Assembly (NCBI GenBank): GCA_022414725.1
Contig: CM039464.1
Span: forward strand, 24,747,529-24,811,528
Reading direction: 5' to 3'
DNA from: Microglena sp. YARC
Taxonomy: Eukaryota > Chlorophyta > Chlorophyceae > Chlamydomonadales > Chlamydomonadaceae
DNA: 64,000 nucleotides
Shown one piece after another: positions 42,592 to 52,808 of this stretch. The position numbers and the translations under genes are program-made. The notes beneath the pieces are model-generated. The model was given only the letters and a program-made list of their open reading frames with translations. It made no database searches and was not told the DNA's origin. Positions within the stretch are counted from its first letter, which is position 1; each line of letters starts with the position of its first letter.

Positions 42592-43013
42592 GATGCAAAC
42601 CCCCCTTACCCGTTCTCATTAGTGTTGAAACAGCCTGGGCGCCTGCTCAGGCTGATGATTGTGTCGAAGCTACCTGGTACTTAGACAGTGGGGCTAGTCG
42701 GAGTTTGACTGGGGACGTCACCCTCTTTAAATCCATCAGATATCAGGCAAATTGCCCCTCTGTTAGATTTGGAGATGGTGTTGTTCAGCAGGCAGTTGGT
42801 ATTGGAACCATTGAACTATGTAATGAGTGGCTTGAGGCCCCCATTACCATAGACAATGTGCTCTACATACCTAATTGTCCTGTTAACCTTCTCAGTGTAA
42901 ATGCTACGGCTAGGTCCCAGGGTTGTATCATTAGTTTTGATGCAGATCGTTGTATTGCCACCAGAGGGTCTAGAACTCTTTGGACTGTACCAACCACCAC
43001 GTTTGGTGTTTAG
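42592..43013 (+). pseudogene. Copia-B protease
   Basis: Frame -1 relative to gag (overlapping it from 42546). It contains the catalytic WYLDSGASRSLTG motif, a SVRFGDGVVQQAVGIGTIEL segment and the typical PITIDNVLYIPNCPVNLLSV segment of copia aspartic proteases. It ends at 43013 before the pre-integrase domain. Copia gag-pol is normally a single frame, so I take the gag/protease and protease/integrase shifts as lesions, not programmed frameshifts. Confidence 0.88.
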
Positions 43014-44140
43014 CACTTCGAATCGGTATACCGCCATATCCCTGATTCTCATTCGCGAGCGTCGCGAGTTCGACCCTCTCCTGCGGCGTTTTCTGCTGAA
43101 ACTGGTACTCCTGGTCAAGGCGATCCTACAGGTTCTTGTCGTGACAGTGCGAAACTATATGGCACCGCAGATTTGGCCTTTCTGGTCAACCTGCTATGCA
43201 CATGTTGTCGCACTCCGGCATTGTTACTGGCGGACCCAACTTTACCAGGGCTGCACTTCAAAAGTTCTCACAGGACCCTTGTGATGCATGTTGTTTGGGT
43301 AAGGCCATACGCAAACCATACCCAAATCGTACTAGGAATACTCACGCGCCGCTCGAATTGATACATATTGATATCATGGGGCCGTTCAGTGCTGGGTTGA
43401 GAGGGGAACTTTATCTTCTTGTCATAGTTGATGATTTTTCTGGGTGGAGTGCGGTTATTCCGATTAGACTGAAATCGGATGCTGCATGGCAGATCAAATT
43501 TACGATTAAGAAGTGGAGTGCGGAACTTTTAGGGGTAGCATTTCGAACGCTTAGGGGGGACCAAGCAAAAGAGTTTTTGGTCAAATGGTTTGTTGACTGG
43601 CTTCATAAAGTAAATGCGACGTACGAACATAGTAGCGTGTATTGCCCACAGCAAAACGGGGTTGCTGAGAGGTTCAATGGGGTAGTTGCTGCTATGGCTC
43701 GTACGATGCTGATAGAATCAGGGATGAGCAAGGGTTTCTGGCCCTATGCCTTCTTGACTGCTTCGTACCTTCGAAATCGGTTACCCACAAAGACGAAAGA
43801 TGGAAAGACTCCGTATGAGCTTTTCTATCAGCGCGTCCCCGAGGTGTCCCACCTCCGCGTCTTTGGGTGTATAGCCTATGTAACCCTACTAGATGGGAAG
43901 AAGCGGGGGAAATTAGATCCTAAGAGTATCCAGGGTAGACTGGTGGGGTATAGTGTGGTGTCGAAGGCCTACCAGGTCTGGATTCCAAAGTTGCACAAAG
44001 TGATTGAGGCTCGTGACGTGACCTTTTTTGAGGGCACTGGCCCAGTGCCCGTCGATGGGCAATTGGTGTATGATGGGAGTTCTTTTGCTTCTGGTTCTCC
44101 CTTGGCCGTCACTGAGGGCGTACTGAACCGGCAGCATTAG
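43014..44140 (+). CDS. Copia-B integrase ORF
   Basis: An open frame from 43196 (first Met; part of the zinc module lies upstream in other frames, 43014-43195). It includes a GAG-pre-integrase end with CDACCLGKA (CX2C), the catalytic core with HIDIMGPF (Asp 1), LRGDQAKEFLVKWF (Asp 2) and PQQNGVAERFNGVV (Glu), then RNRLPTKTKDGKTPYELFY and VFGCIAYVTLLDGKKRGKLD, typical of copia. It inserts element cDNA into the genome. It ends in a TAG at 44138 inside the linker. Confidence 0.92.
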
Positions 44141-45208
44141 AATATCTTCTACAGGACTCAGGGCAGATGGAAACAGATGTGGGGAGCAGTTTTCCATATG
44201 AACCTACGTTCTCGGCAGGCTGCTGCCCCCAATGTCTCCCCTGTTTTTGTGCCTGACACTAAGACTGCGGAAATTATTCCGAATCGCTGCCTTCCATTCT
44301 CTATCCTCCCACCCTCTGTCCTGGCTGTTAGTGATTTAAGGGGAGAAGGTGGAGCTAGCGGCCTAGATAAAATTGTAGAGACTCCTTTCCTTGTTAGTGG
44401 TAACCCATTGTTCGAGCCTGAGGTTCTGCAGCTTCCTATTGCTCGGGATGAGCAACTGCCTAGTGACTTAGGTAATGTTGACTTTAGTGATACAGCCAGT
44501 GATTCTACTCTAGCGTCTGCTATGAGCATGCCAGCCCCAGGTTGGATTGGGTTAGGTGATGTGGGAGATGCGCCGGACGTTCGACGTCCAGAGCTACCTC
44601 CTGGGAGAGTGATACAATCACTGCTCTCAAAGGTTACACCTCGGGAGCCTCGTCCACCCCCTCTTCCTTCTGCTCTTGGAGTTAGATCAAGTGGGAGGAT
44701 GCGTGGGGAGGTTCCTGAGTTTGGTTTATTAGATGAATCGGTATTGAAGCGATACCCTTCAGTGCCAGATGTTACGGTTCCTGATGTTTTAGTTCCTTCC
44801 CCTTCTCCTTCTATTGCTGGTGATACTTCTGATGAGGTGGAGCGATCCCCTCCATCCCCGTCTGTTGATGGTTCTGCAGAAGAGGTACCAGAACCAGTTG
44901 GTGCTGCTTTTATCTCCATCCAGTGTGAGCTTTCTTATGCTCAAGCTATAGCGCTCGATAACCCTGAGAGGGAAGAGTGGCAGCTAGCAATGAGAGATGA
45001 AATCGCTTCCCTCGAGGGTCATGGTACTTGGATTCTGGAGCCTCATCCTGGGGATGAGTACAGACTTATGTCTGCCAGATGGTTATTTACTAAAAAGTTG
45101 GGTAAGGATGGAAGAGTGGAGCGCTACAAAGCGCGTTTTGTGGCTAGAGGTTACATGCAGCGTCCTGGTATTGAGTACGACCAGACTTTTTGCTCCGGTC
45201 ACCTCTAA
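44141..45208 (+). CDS. Copia-B linker and RT N-terminus
   Basis: Same frame as integrase, after the TAG. A 230-residue Pro/Ser/Asp-rich linker is followed by the start of the copia RT (SYAQAIALDNPEREEWQLAM, GHGTWILEPHPGDEYRL, RYKARFVARGYMQRPG). It terminates at 45208 because of one extra T in TTTTT (45186-45190), right after the EYDQTF motif. Confidence 0.9.
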   Translation, partial: NIFYRTQGRWKQMWGAVFHMNLRSRQAAAPNVSPVFVPDTKTAEIIPNRCLPFSILPPSVLAVSDLRGEGGASGLDKIVETPFLVSGNPLFEPEVLQLPIARDEQLPSDLGNVDFSDTASDSTLASAMSMPAPGWIGLGDVGDAPDVRRPELPPGRVIQSLLSKVTPREPRPPPLPSALGVRSSGRMRGEVPEFGLLDESVLKRYPSVPDVTVPDVLVPSPSPSIAGDTSDEVERSPPSPSVDGSAEEVPEPVGAAFISIQCELSYAQAIALDNPEREEWQLAMRDEIASLEGHGTWILEPHPGDEYRLMSARWLFTKKLGKDGRVERYKARFVARGYMQRPGIEYDQTFCSGHL

Positions 45209-46553
45209 AGCGACTTTGAGGGTGTTACTTGCAGGTGTTGTTCATCGTAAGATGTTCTCCAGGCAAATTGATGTGAAGACTGCATTCCTTCATGGAGTGA
45301 TAGATCCCAACCTCAAATTGTACTTGAGGCAGCCTGACGGCTTCATCAAGGTTGGGCCTAATGGAAAACCCCTGGTTTGTCGCATTGTGAAGAGCTTGTA
45401 TGGATTGAAGCAGGCCCCTAGAGCTTGGCATGACAATGTCCTGCAGGTTCTTCGCCTTGCAGGTTTCCGACCGACGCTCTCTGATCCAGCACTTTTTGTG
45501 CGCCTGGATGCTGATGGCCTGTGGTCCTGGGTCCTGACATATGTCGACGACTTTTGGATTGCTGTTGATGAGCTCGTGCTCTATGATGCACTTATTACCA
45601 TCTTGCGTAATAACGGGTGGGTTATTACAGAAATGGGAGTACCTGAACAGTTCCTCTCTTTGGACTGTAATGTTACCCTTGATGATGAGGGGCGGTGTGT
45701 GAAGATTGTACTCAGTAAGCATAATGCTATTAATGGGATGGTTGAGCGGTTCAAGCTTAATGCAGGGGAAGAGAAGTTGAAGGCTACGTCTGAGGTGCCC
45801 ATGGTGTCTAAGTCAGTTACAGTTCATGCCATTGGCAGTCCTGTTCTACCTAACAACACTTTGTACGCATCTTTGGTTGGTAGCCTCATCTACTTGTCCA
45901 CGTGCACAAGACCTGATATTGCTTTTGCTGTTAGTCAACTTTCTAGATTCACAGCAGCACCTACTCAGGCTCACTGGAATGCAGCTCTGAGGGTTCTGGT
46001 GTACCTTCGCAAGCATACTTATATTGGTATTGCCTACACTCATGACCCAAAATTTGAGCTCCTTGCTTACAGTGATGCATCTTTTGGTGAGGATCCGGAG
46101 GACAGGAGATCTCAAACTGGTCTTGCTTTTCTAGCTTCTGGTGGAATTGTCAATTGGGTATCCAAGCGACAAATCACCCCTGCAGTTAGTACTGGGGAAG
46201 CTGAGTATCAAGCTTTGGCTGGTTGTGCGAGGGAAGTTCAGTGGCTCAAGCATCTTAGGGTAGACCTGGGATTGCCTGTTCACTTGATTACTATCAAATG
46301 TGATGCCACGGTAGCTCTGTCCTGGACAGAGGACTACAAGCTTGAAAGCAAGGCTAAACACATAGATATAATGCATCACTACATCAAGGATTTGGTTCTA
46401 AGCCAGCGCATCGGTGTTACTAAGGTGCATACCTCCTTGCAGTTGGCTGATACTTTCACTAAGCCTCTCCCCGCAGAGGTTTTTTGGAGTATGAATGGTA
46501 TGCTTGGTTTGGTCAAGTACAAGCTTCGCCCTAGGTTTATTGATTTACAGTGA
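45190..46553 (+). CDS. Copia-B RT and RNase H, continued in shifted frame
   Basis: Continues the RT one frame away: VKTAFLHGVIDPNLKLYLRQ, IVKSLYGLKQAPRAWHDN, catalytic LTYVDDFWIAV (about 45535-45567), YASLVGSLIYLSTCTRPDIA. The RNase H follows with YSDASFGEDPEDRRSQTG, STGEAEYQALAG, KCDATVALSW and KHIDIMHHYIKD, ending ADTFTKPLPAEVFW. No stops or shifts occur over about 450 codons, so the shift at 45186-45190 is the only lesion in this half. Confidence 0.93.
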
Positions 46554-47181
46554 TTTTTCTGCAGTTCAGGTTTGTGCTCTCTGCGGGAGTCGCGGGGTTT
46601 CGATGCCCACCTGCGGTGATTTCAGAATATTAATTTGCTTCAGGTCTACTGCCCCTTGCTTCACCTCGAGTGTTGTACGACTCCAATCCTGTAGCGATGG
46701 TGAATGGGTATGTAGTTTGTATAGACCTGTCGCACTGGATTTTGGGGGTTGATTTTTACCTCGAGTCTCTGGTCATGACTACCTCGCTGGTAGATCTGTT
46801 TGAAATTATTATTATTTTTGTTTGATTTCCCCTCTTTTGGGTAGAAATTGCACCTGGTTTTGGGATTGTTACACCTGCGGTCCAAGGATGGAGCCTGCAA
46901 GGTCTGAGTAACTGTTTTACCTCTTTTAGCCCTGATTGGCGTAAATAGAGTTTGCTTCAGTTAGGTGGAGTGTGGTACTATTCTGCGCTCTTTCCCTCCT
47001 TAGATGAACATTTAGGTTGGTTAAATCTTAGAATGATATTGGAAGTATCGGTGTCGCCCTTGAGGATGTCTCTCTCTATTAGATTTATTTTCTGCTTGTT
47101 TTTGAGTTTCAGATTTCTGTTTCGAAGTTTATTGTTAAAGGTTTGAAGGTATAATTTTCTTGACAGTTAGAACAGGTGGAG
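46554..47181 (+). other. Copia-B 3' noncoding region
   Basis: T-rich non-coding stretch between the RNase H stop and the 3' LTR. TTATTATTATTTTTG occurs near 46807. The last bases before the LTR (AGAACAGGTGGAG) are purine-rich and may be the polypurine tract. Nothing else recognised. Confidence 0.7.
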
Positions 47182-47378
47182 TGTCAGCTTTAGCTGTTCA
47201 TTGGTGTTACCTGGCCTATTGGCTACGCAACCTATCGCGTCTGTCCTTTCCCGTAACCTAAGGGTTTTGGGGTTTGCCGTCAGGACTCCTCTCTCAAGAG
47301 GCGTCCCTCGGCTCTTTTAACTGTCCAGTTGTCTAAACACTTCGTTCCTGGTCTCCTCACGTCCCCTGAACTCTGTCA
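47182..47378 (+). repeat. Copia-B 3' LTR (197 bp)
   Basis: Begins TGTCAGCTTTAGCTGTTCAT and ends GAACTCTGTCA, immediately followed by the GGATG duplication. Only its first 45 bp have a counterpart at the 5' end (42050-42094), and there differ in GGTTCTACC versus GGTGTTACC. Confidence 0.85.
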
Positions 47379-47383
47379 GGATG

Positions 47384-48240
47384 CCGCCTCCGTGAGGGGG
47401 CATACGAATGGGGTGTCAGCCCTAAGGTCAGAAATCTTGTCCGCCGGGGCGAAGACCTTTTTAAAGTCCGTTTCGCAACCCGAGATTATCCGTTCGTGTT
47501 TCGTTTGTTGCACCGTGTTTGCTTGTGCTGCCGTTACTCGAATTGTAAAGGCATCGTCGCCTTGGTCCACTGATGTGACTAGGACTTCGAAACAATTGAG
47601 TTTTTGTTTTGATTTGCGGATAAACTTTTTAAGTGCTCTGTTAGACAGGACTCCTGGCGTTTTTCGCTGTGCTGTGTCAAAAAAATCGATACGTGCCAAA
47701 GTATAAGCAACCAATTCCTTGATGGAGAGAGGTTCCGACTCGAGTCGGGTGGAGTACAGTTCGACTGCTACTCTACGTTTATGCTTTTTAGCTATTTTGA
47801 AACTGGCTCTGAGACGTGTCTCTTCAAAACCAATGCAGCACCCCGTCTGCATCATCCAACTTCTTCCGAGAAGTGCGGTGGTGCCGGGCCCTAGCGTAGG
47901 GAGGACATAAGCAGATTTAATTTCTGACCTATGTTTGCCTAAGTTCAGGACAAAACTCGTTCTCGTAGTAGTGAGGACTTGGGATCCATCAGCTACCCGC
48001 ACCATGACTGGTGAGCCCGTAAAGGTGGCTAAACTTGCCCTAGCACAGAATTCTGCGTCTACGAAGACAGAGTCTGCTCCACTGTCAATGAGAACTTTGC
48101 CAGATACCCCCGATAGGGTGGCCTCAAAGTGTGCGGTAGCTTGGTCCGCGTGGACACAAGCTGTTGTGCAAGCAGATATGCATGGAATGGCAGGAGGCGG
48201 GGGCAGGGTCGGAAGGCAAGGAGGGGATGTGGTCTGTGCT
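47384..48240 (-). pseudogene. Gypsy-2 protease and pre-RT region
   Basis: Minus-strand frame 48005-47376 (209 codons) plus upstream: catalytic LIDSGADSVFVDAEFCARA near 48040-48095, SPVMVRVADGSQVLTTTRTS, SAYVLPTLGPGTTALLGRSW (typical of retropepsin C-terminal parts) and the basic KKHKRRVAVELYSTRLESEP segment. Copia-B is inserted just after this region, so protease and RT are now 5.6 kb apart. The frame is open, unlike the copy in gypsy-1. Confidence 0.86.
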
Positions 48241-48320
48241 GTAGATGGTGTTACACAGATAGTAGGGGACGGAAACTGAAAAATAACATCCCTATCTATG
48301 TCTACAAGCAGACCTACATC

Positions 48321-49996
48321 CTACTTCCTAACGGTAGGGCAGCTAGGGCACTTGGAGGGGGCAGTGGCTGTAGCGGCCGTGCGCTTCGTACCACACTTGT
48401 AACATAAGTTACCCTCCTTAGCTAGTTTAATAGCATCCGGTGTCCAGGGCTGACCGTCAGCCTGCTTCCACTTATGCTTTTCAGCAAATTGTAGCTGTCC
48501 CGCAGGGCTGGAAAAGGGCGGCGGGCCCGTTGCAGCTGGAGTCTGGGCCGTGCCCTTCTTGTGCTTGTGCTGGGTGGACCCCTCGTGAGGTCCACCAGGC
48601 CGTTTGCCTTTTTCCTGAACGTACATGGCCGAGGTAGGGGTTGGTGTTTTGGTGGCAGCAAGTTCAGTTTCAATGGCAGCAGCATGTTCGACAAGCTCGT
48701 CTAAAGAGGAAAATCGGCCTCCTTGTGCAGCAGTACGTCTGCGGCATCGTGCCTCGATGGTTGGAATCAGACCAAACCGAAACAGAACTAGCTGATCATC
48801 CAATTGCATACCCCCGGCAATGCGCACTTCGTTTTGGAAAGCCATAGCGTAATGCCTAACCGTCGAGGTCTGCCGAATCGAGTTGGCATGCAGCCGTTGG
48901 CGTGCATTGATGTCGTCGTCAGCATGGTAGGGGTCATAGAAGTTTAGGAACTGAGTTTTTATCTCAGCCCACGTAATGGCCGGTGACGCGGTCATGAGGT
49001 GGTCTAGCCACTCGGCAGCTACCCCACCAAAGAAGTTTGGTATGTTGGATGGTACTAACATATGGTGCAACGTGCAATATGACTCTAGCAACTTCCACCA
49101 AATCCTACCCTCGGGAGCTTCTTATCTTCTACCCCAGTCCAAAGGGATGGACGTTCATACTTGCCAACTAAGGGCCTCGGGACCAAGGGCAAAACATGTG
49201 ACTCTACCTCAGCTGCCGCAGCTTGTAGCTCAGCCACTTTGGCCTTGGCCTCCAGCAGCTCAATCTGGGCACGTAGAGCCATTAAAGCGTCCGAATGAGG
49301 TCCAGCGGGAGGGCCAACAGCGGGCGGTCCTGCAGCGGGCGCTTCAGCAGCGGGCTGGCCAGCAGCAGGCGATCCATCAGCAGGGGGGCCCGCAGGCAGT
49401 CCAGCTGTGGGGGCCGCGGGTTGTCCAGCGGGGGCGGGGGGCGTTGCAGGCGATCCAGCAGCGGGGCCATCCGGTGGTCCAGCGGGGGCGGGGGGCGTTG
49501 CAGGCGATCCAGCAGCGGGTCCCTCAGGTGGTCCAGCGGGGGGCGTTTGCTGGGCCTTCAGGAGAGCGGAAACTCGAAGTGTCTCCTGTTCGGCATCCCT
49601 CATTCGCATTTGGAGCCGAGCCATCTCCTCAAGGTGCTTGGATGCGGTGGCCTCGGCCTCGTGATGGTGAAGAAGTTCGAGGCTAGCGATAACCCTGTCC
49701 TTCTCCACGAGGGCAACGTGCGCGGCAGCCTTGCCAAGCGGCGTGGAGTCAGGCCTTGTGGCGACCTTCTTGCCATTGACTTTGACAGCCATCCGCGCTT
49801 CCTTCAGCTCCTTCTCGGTAGCTGAAAGGTCGGGAGGCGAAGGTGCCGGCCCTCCAGCGCCTTTTCTTTTCTCCTTGGAGAGCTCGTGCAGCTCCCAAGC
49901 CTTGACTTGCTGGACGAGCTCCTCGTGGTCCATGTCGTCAACATCCGGGACCTCAGAAGGTGGAGCCGCAGCAGCTTGGGCTGAAGAAGAGGCCAT
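48321..49996 (-). pseudogene. Gypsy-2 gag, one frameshift
   Basis: Start at 49996 (MASSSAQAAAAPPSEV). Acidic N-terminus and coiled segments, then a Pro/Ala/Gly-rich tract containing a duplicated APAGPPDGPAAGSPATPP repeat (49430-49510) that is single in gypsy-1. One C missing near 49110 (CCTACCCTCGGG versus CCTACCCCTCGGG in gypsy-1) shifts the frame after GVEDKKLPR. From 49091 the capsid-like region continues (FFGGVAAEWLDHLMTASPAI, FLNFYDPYHADDDINARQRL) to a Cys motif CYKCGTKRT...CPSCP near 48330-48400, an unusual C-rich knuckle without a clear His. Gag builds the particle that packages element RNA. Confidence 0.9.
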
Positions 49997-50087
49997 ACTC
50001 GGTGATGGTGGGCTCGAGGGGACGTCGGGGGGGGGGAGTAAAGCGAGTGGCGCGGTTTGAAAGCGCGACCAGGCTCAAGAAACCAAT
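49997..50087 (-). promoter_or_regulatory. Gypsy-2 leader and primer-binding site
   Basis: Leader between the 5' LTR and gag ATG. The minus strand adjoining the LTR reads ATTGGTTTCTTGAGCCTGG; the equivalent site in gypsy-1 reads TGGTTTCGGAGCC. The TGGTTTC start fits a tRNA primer-binding site; the following bases have mutated. Confidence 0.55.
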
Positions 50088-50382
50088 TGTGGTATATGAA
50101 TACCTTGTAACACGGAGTGTCTTGTAACTGGAAGCCTAAGAAATGATCTCAGGAGTTTAGACGGCCCTAAGAGTCAGAAGCACGGCTTAAGACTCCCTTT
50201 CCGCTTCCAGCGCGTCTAGACCCTAATGGAACCCTCGTTTTAGGTATTCCCGAGTAGCTGATCAGACACTGATCAGTAGGTCAATTCGCTCGGTTTCAAC
50301 TGCCTACAGAAGTCGTTCGTCATCTGTCGGAAAGTCGTCACCACCGCGTGGCAACTCAGTGGGAGGATCGTTATCCACCACA
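50088..50382 (-). repeat. Gypsy-2 5' LTR
   Basis: 295-bp LTR, partner of 38468-38762, with CACTC (50383-50387) as the flanking duplication. Confidence 0.95.
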
Positions 50383-50387
50383 CACTC

Positions 50388-51160
50388 CTCAAGGACGCAA
50401 GGACGCAGCAACCTAACGCGTACTTTGCTATCCGTTCTAGATGAGTGGACTGCCCCGCTGATGATTTTGCTGCGGTATCGATCATCGTGAGCAAGACCGT
50501 TCGACCATCGTGCATTGGATGCATGCTCGCATGCACCTGAGACGAATGCTCTGTTGAGGCTTTGCCATTCCAGGCGATCCTGATCCAGGTCTCAGTAGCT
50601 TCAAGCCAGTGAACAACCTGCTCCATAATCCAGGAGTTGCCAACCTGCTCCAGAATCCACAAAACAAAGAGGGCGACATGTACGACAGCCTTCCTCCAGG
50701 CATCAGAGGACTCAAGAACGCGAAATGGGACGGAAGCGAAAGACATGACGTGTTGTTGAAGCAGAGGGCGGGGAAAAGCGCAATAAAGTTGTAGGCAATG
50801 GTGCGAGAAAGGTGGTGAGCTATGAAAGATTTGGTGCAGACGATTCCACCGAGTGGGGCTCTCGGATGCAACGCCCGCGCCCGCCACCATATCCCTGGTT
50901 GAGGGTTTTGGACCGGCAGGGCATGGGGGTGAGGTTTCCGTCGACGTAGCGTTCGACAACGAGGTTACTGACAGGGAGGCGCTTACGTGTGGGAAAATCC
51001 AGGCTGGCATGTATTGCCTGGGCTGCTGTGTGTCGATGTCGAAGTCGCAATGGCGCGCCCTAGGGCGCTGGGCGTTCTGCTTTTCAGGCCCGGGGCCCGG
51101 GGCGGGGAGGGGGCTATACTCGGCTATACCGCAACAAATATCTTCCTTAATCACGCCGAC
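50388..51160 (-). pseudogene. Decayed gene of unknown function, unit III, block A
   Basis: The minus-strand frame 51154-50273 begins outside the gypsy-2 LTR and runs into it. Its unit-derived part contains TSLSNATSTETSPPCPAGPK, SVPFRVLESSDAWRKAVVHV, ILEQVGNSWIMEQVVHW, MHPMHDGRTVLLTMIDTAAK and THLERIAKYALGCCVL, matching block A of I and II. The N-terminal end (EDICCGIAEYSPLPAPGPG) is specific to this copy. Replacement changes among the three copies are modest. No domain recognised. Confidence 0.45.
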
Positions 51161-51664
51161 TTTTCAACATAATAATTCCAACGTAAAAAAAAACTCCAAC
51201 GTTCAACTTAATAGAGACTGAAAGTTAAGTTAATTCCCGCAGGGGATTGTTTTTCAGGCTTGGAAGCACCAACATCTGCTATTTCAACGAACAACTTCTT
51301 TTTGCTGCGAGCAACTTCTTTGAGCTCGGACAACTTCTCGACTTGACACTGCTCTTGGGTGCACAAATTTAGCTACCTCGGTTGGTTGAAGCAACCCCAA
51401 CTGCCCCTTCGCTTCTAATTCGATGTTATACCTACTTCGATGCCAGACCTACCTATTCCAATGCCAGACCTACCTTTTCCAATGCCAGACCTAGCTACTT
51501 CGATGCCAGAACTACTTCGATGCGATACAACTTCGGTGAAGCTGTAAGCAGGGTGGCCAACTTCGTTACTATGCCGCCGCCCTTCATCCTGCGCCTTCTT
51601 TCGTTTCCTGCACTTATTCTCTTGGAGGGTGGAACTTCGATGAGAGCACTGTACTTCTAAAAGT
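51161..51664. other. Unit III region 5' to the decayed gene
   Basis: Counterpart of 15906-16370, with CTACTTCGATGCCAGACC / TTCCAATGCCAGACC repeats (51430-51525). No gene seen. Confidence 0.5.
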
Positions 51665-52470
51665 ACTGAGCTGCATGATGAGTTTCATGCATGATGAGGT
51701 TGCATGCAAGATAAATTACCCTTTTCATGATGGTGAGGTTGCATGCCAGGTGAGGCAGATGGATGCATGATGATACGGTTGAATGCATGATGAGGATGTA
51801 TGCAAGATGAGGTAGCCCCTTGAGGTTGCATATTGATAAGGTAGCCCCCTGAGTATGCATGATGATGAGGTTGCATGCAATTTGAGATTGTAAGCATGAT
51901 GGGGTAGGCCCTTGAAGTTGCATGATGATGAGGTTGCATGATGTTGAGGTAGCCCCACAGGTTGCATGATGCCGCGGTTGCCTTTGTAGGTTGAAGGATG
52001 CTGAGGTAGCCCCTATAGGTTGCACGACCTTGAGGTAGCCCCTACAGGTTGCATGCAGTTGAAGTTGCCTCTAAGAGGTGCATGATGTTGAGGTAGTCCC
52101 TTGACATTGCATGATGCTGAGGCAGCCCCTATAGGTTGCATGATGTTGAGGTAGCCCCTACAGGTTGCATGATGCTGAGGTAGCCCCTATAGGTTGCATG
52201 ATGTTTGGATAGCCCCTATATATGTTGCATGATGTTGAGGCAGCCCCTATAGCTTGCATGATGTTGAGGTACCCCCTATAGGTTGCATGATGTTGAGGTA
52301 GCCCCTACAGGTTGCATGATGCTGAGGTAGACCCTATAGGTTGCATGATGTTGAAGTTGCCCCTATAGGTTGCATGATGTTGAGGTCGCCCCTACAGGTT
52401 GCATGATGCTGAGGTAGCCCCAATAGGTTGCATGATGTTGAGGTAGCCCCTATAGGTTGCATGATGTCCA
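51665..52470. repeat. 29-bp satellite array, unit III
   Basis: About 27 monomers of the 29-bp satellite, degenerate on the left as in I and II. It ends abruptly in ATGATGTCCAGTCACCTCGA, where the inverted segment begins. Confidence 0.95.
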
Positions 52471-52472
52471 GT

Positions 52473-52725
52473 CACCTCGAAGGATAAGGGAATCACATGG
52501 CCTGTGGGTGCACAAACCCGATTGATGAGGCAACGGCACAACTGTGTACCAAAGCACGGTAAACAAGACACACATTCTGCAAGATCAGCCACCAGGGTAG
52601 CAACAAGGTTAGACACACCACACACACCATAGTCAAAGTCGAAACCTGAAGTCCACGAGATCTGCCACCACAGTAGCTCAAGGTAACAAAAAAACCTAGT
52701 GGCAGCGGGGATCCCCATCCCCAAG
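52473..52725 (-). repeat. Inverted-repeat segment, partner of 31327-31577
   Basis: Reverse complement of the segment following unit II (see 31327-31577). Its position directly against the satellite of unit III, without the GAGTTG repeat, marks a rearrangement breakpoint near 52470. Confidence 0.75.
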
Positions 52726-52808
52726 GGCGATCACGAGCTGGTTTGTCCTGTACATGGGGAGACAAAGCATGCTCTGCAAGAGCTGATCCAAGAGCTGGCA
52801 TCTACAAA

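Larger units (their letters stand above)
41798..47378 (+). mobile_element. Copia-B element nested in gypsy-2
   Basis: Plus-strand Ty1/copia element of a family distinct from copia-A. Target duplication GGATG at 41793-41797 and 47379-47383; ends TGTCAGC...CTCTGTCA. The order is damaged 5' end, gag, protease, integrase, RT, RNase H, 3' noncoding, 197-bp 3' LTR. Frames: gag and protease differ by one, protease and integrase by one, an in-frame TAG at 44138-44140, and an extra T at 45186-45190. Otherwise well preserved. Confidence 0.93.
38468..50382 (-). mobile_element. Gypsy-2: full-length chromovirus-type Ty3/gypsy
   Basis: Complete by structure: 295-bp LTRs at 38468-38762 and 50088-50382 with TGTGG...CCACA ends and one visible mismatch, flanked by CACTC at 38463-38467 and 50383-50387. 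Without the nested copia-B (41798-47378 plus duplication) it is about 6.3 kb. The order on the minus strand is LTR, primer-binding site, gag, protease, RT, RNase H, integrase, chromodomain, polypurine tract, LTR. Two in-frame stops and several 1-base frameshifts inactivate it. The near-identical LTRs indicate a recent insertion. Confidence 0.95.
32578..52470. repeat. Composite repeat unit, copy III (split by gypsy-2)
   Basis: Third copy of the composite unit, interrupted at 38468-50382 by gypsy-2. The left part (32578-38467) and right part (50388-52470) join to the same order as I and II. It shares the LINE tail and 18S fragment with II. The GAGTTG repeat expected after the satellite is absent; instead the satellite runs into the inverted segment at 52473. 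Confidence 0.87.

Noticed and set aside
49295..49825. Plus-strand frames of up to 236 codons over the gypsy gag (also 5542-5903)
   Set aside because: Shadows of the GC-rich Pro/Ala/Gly-coding gag on the opposite strand; the plus-strand text is Arg/Ser/Gly-rich without a domain.
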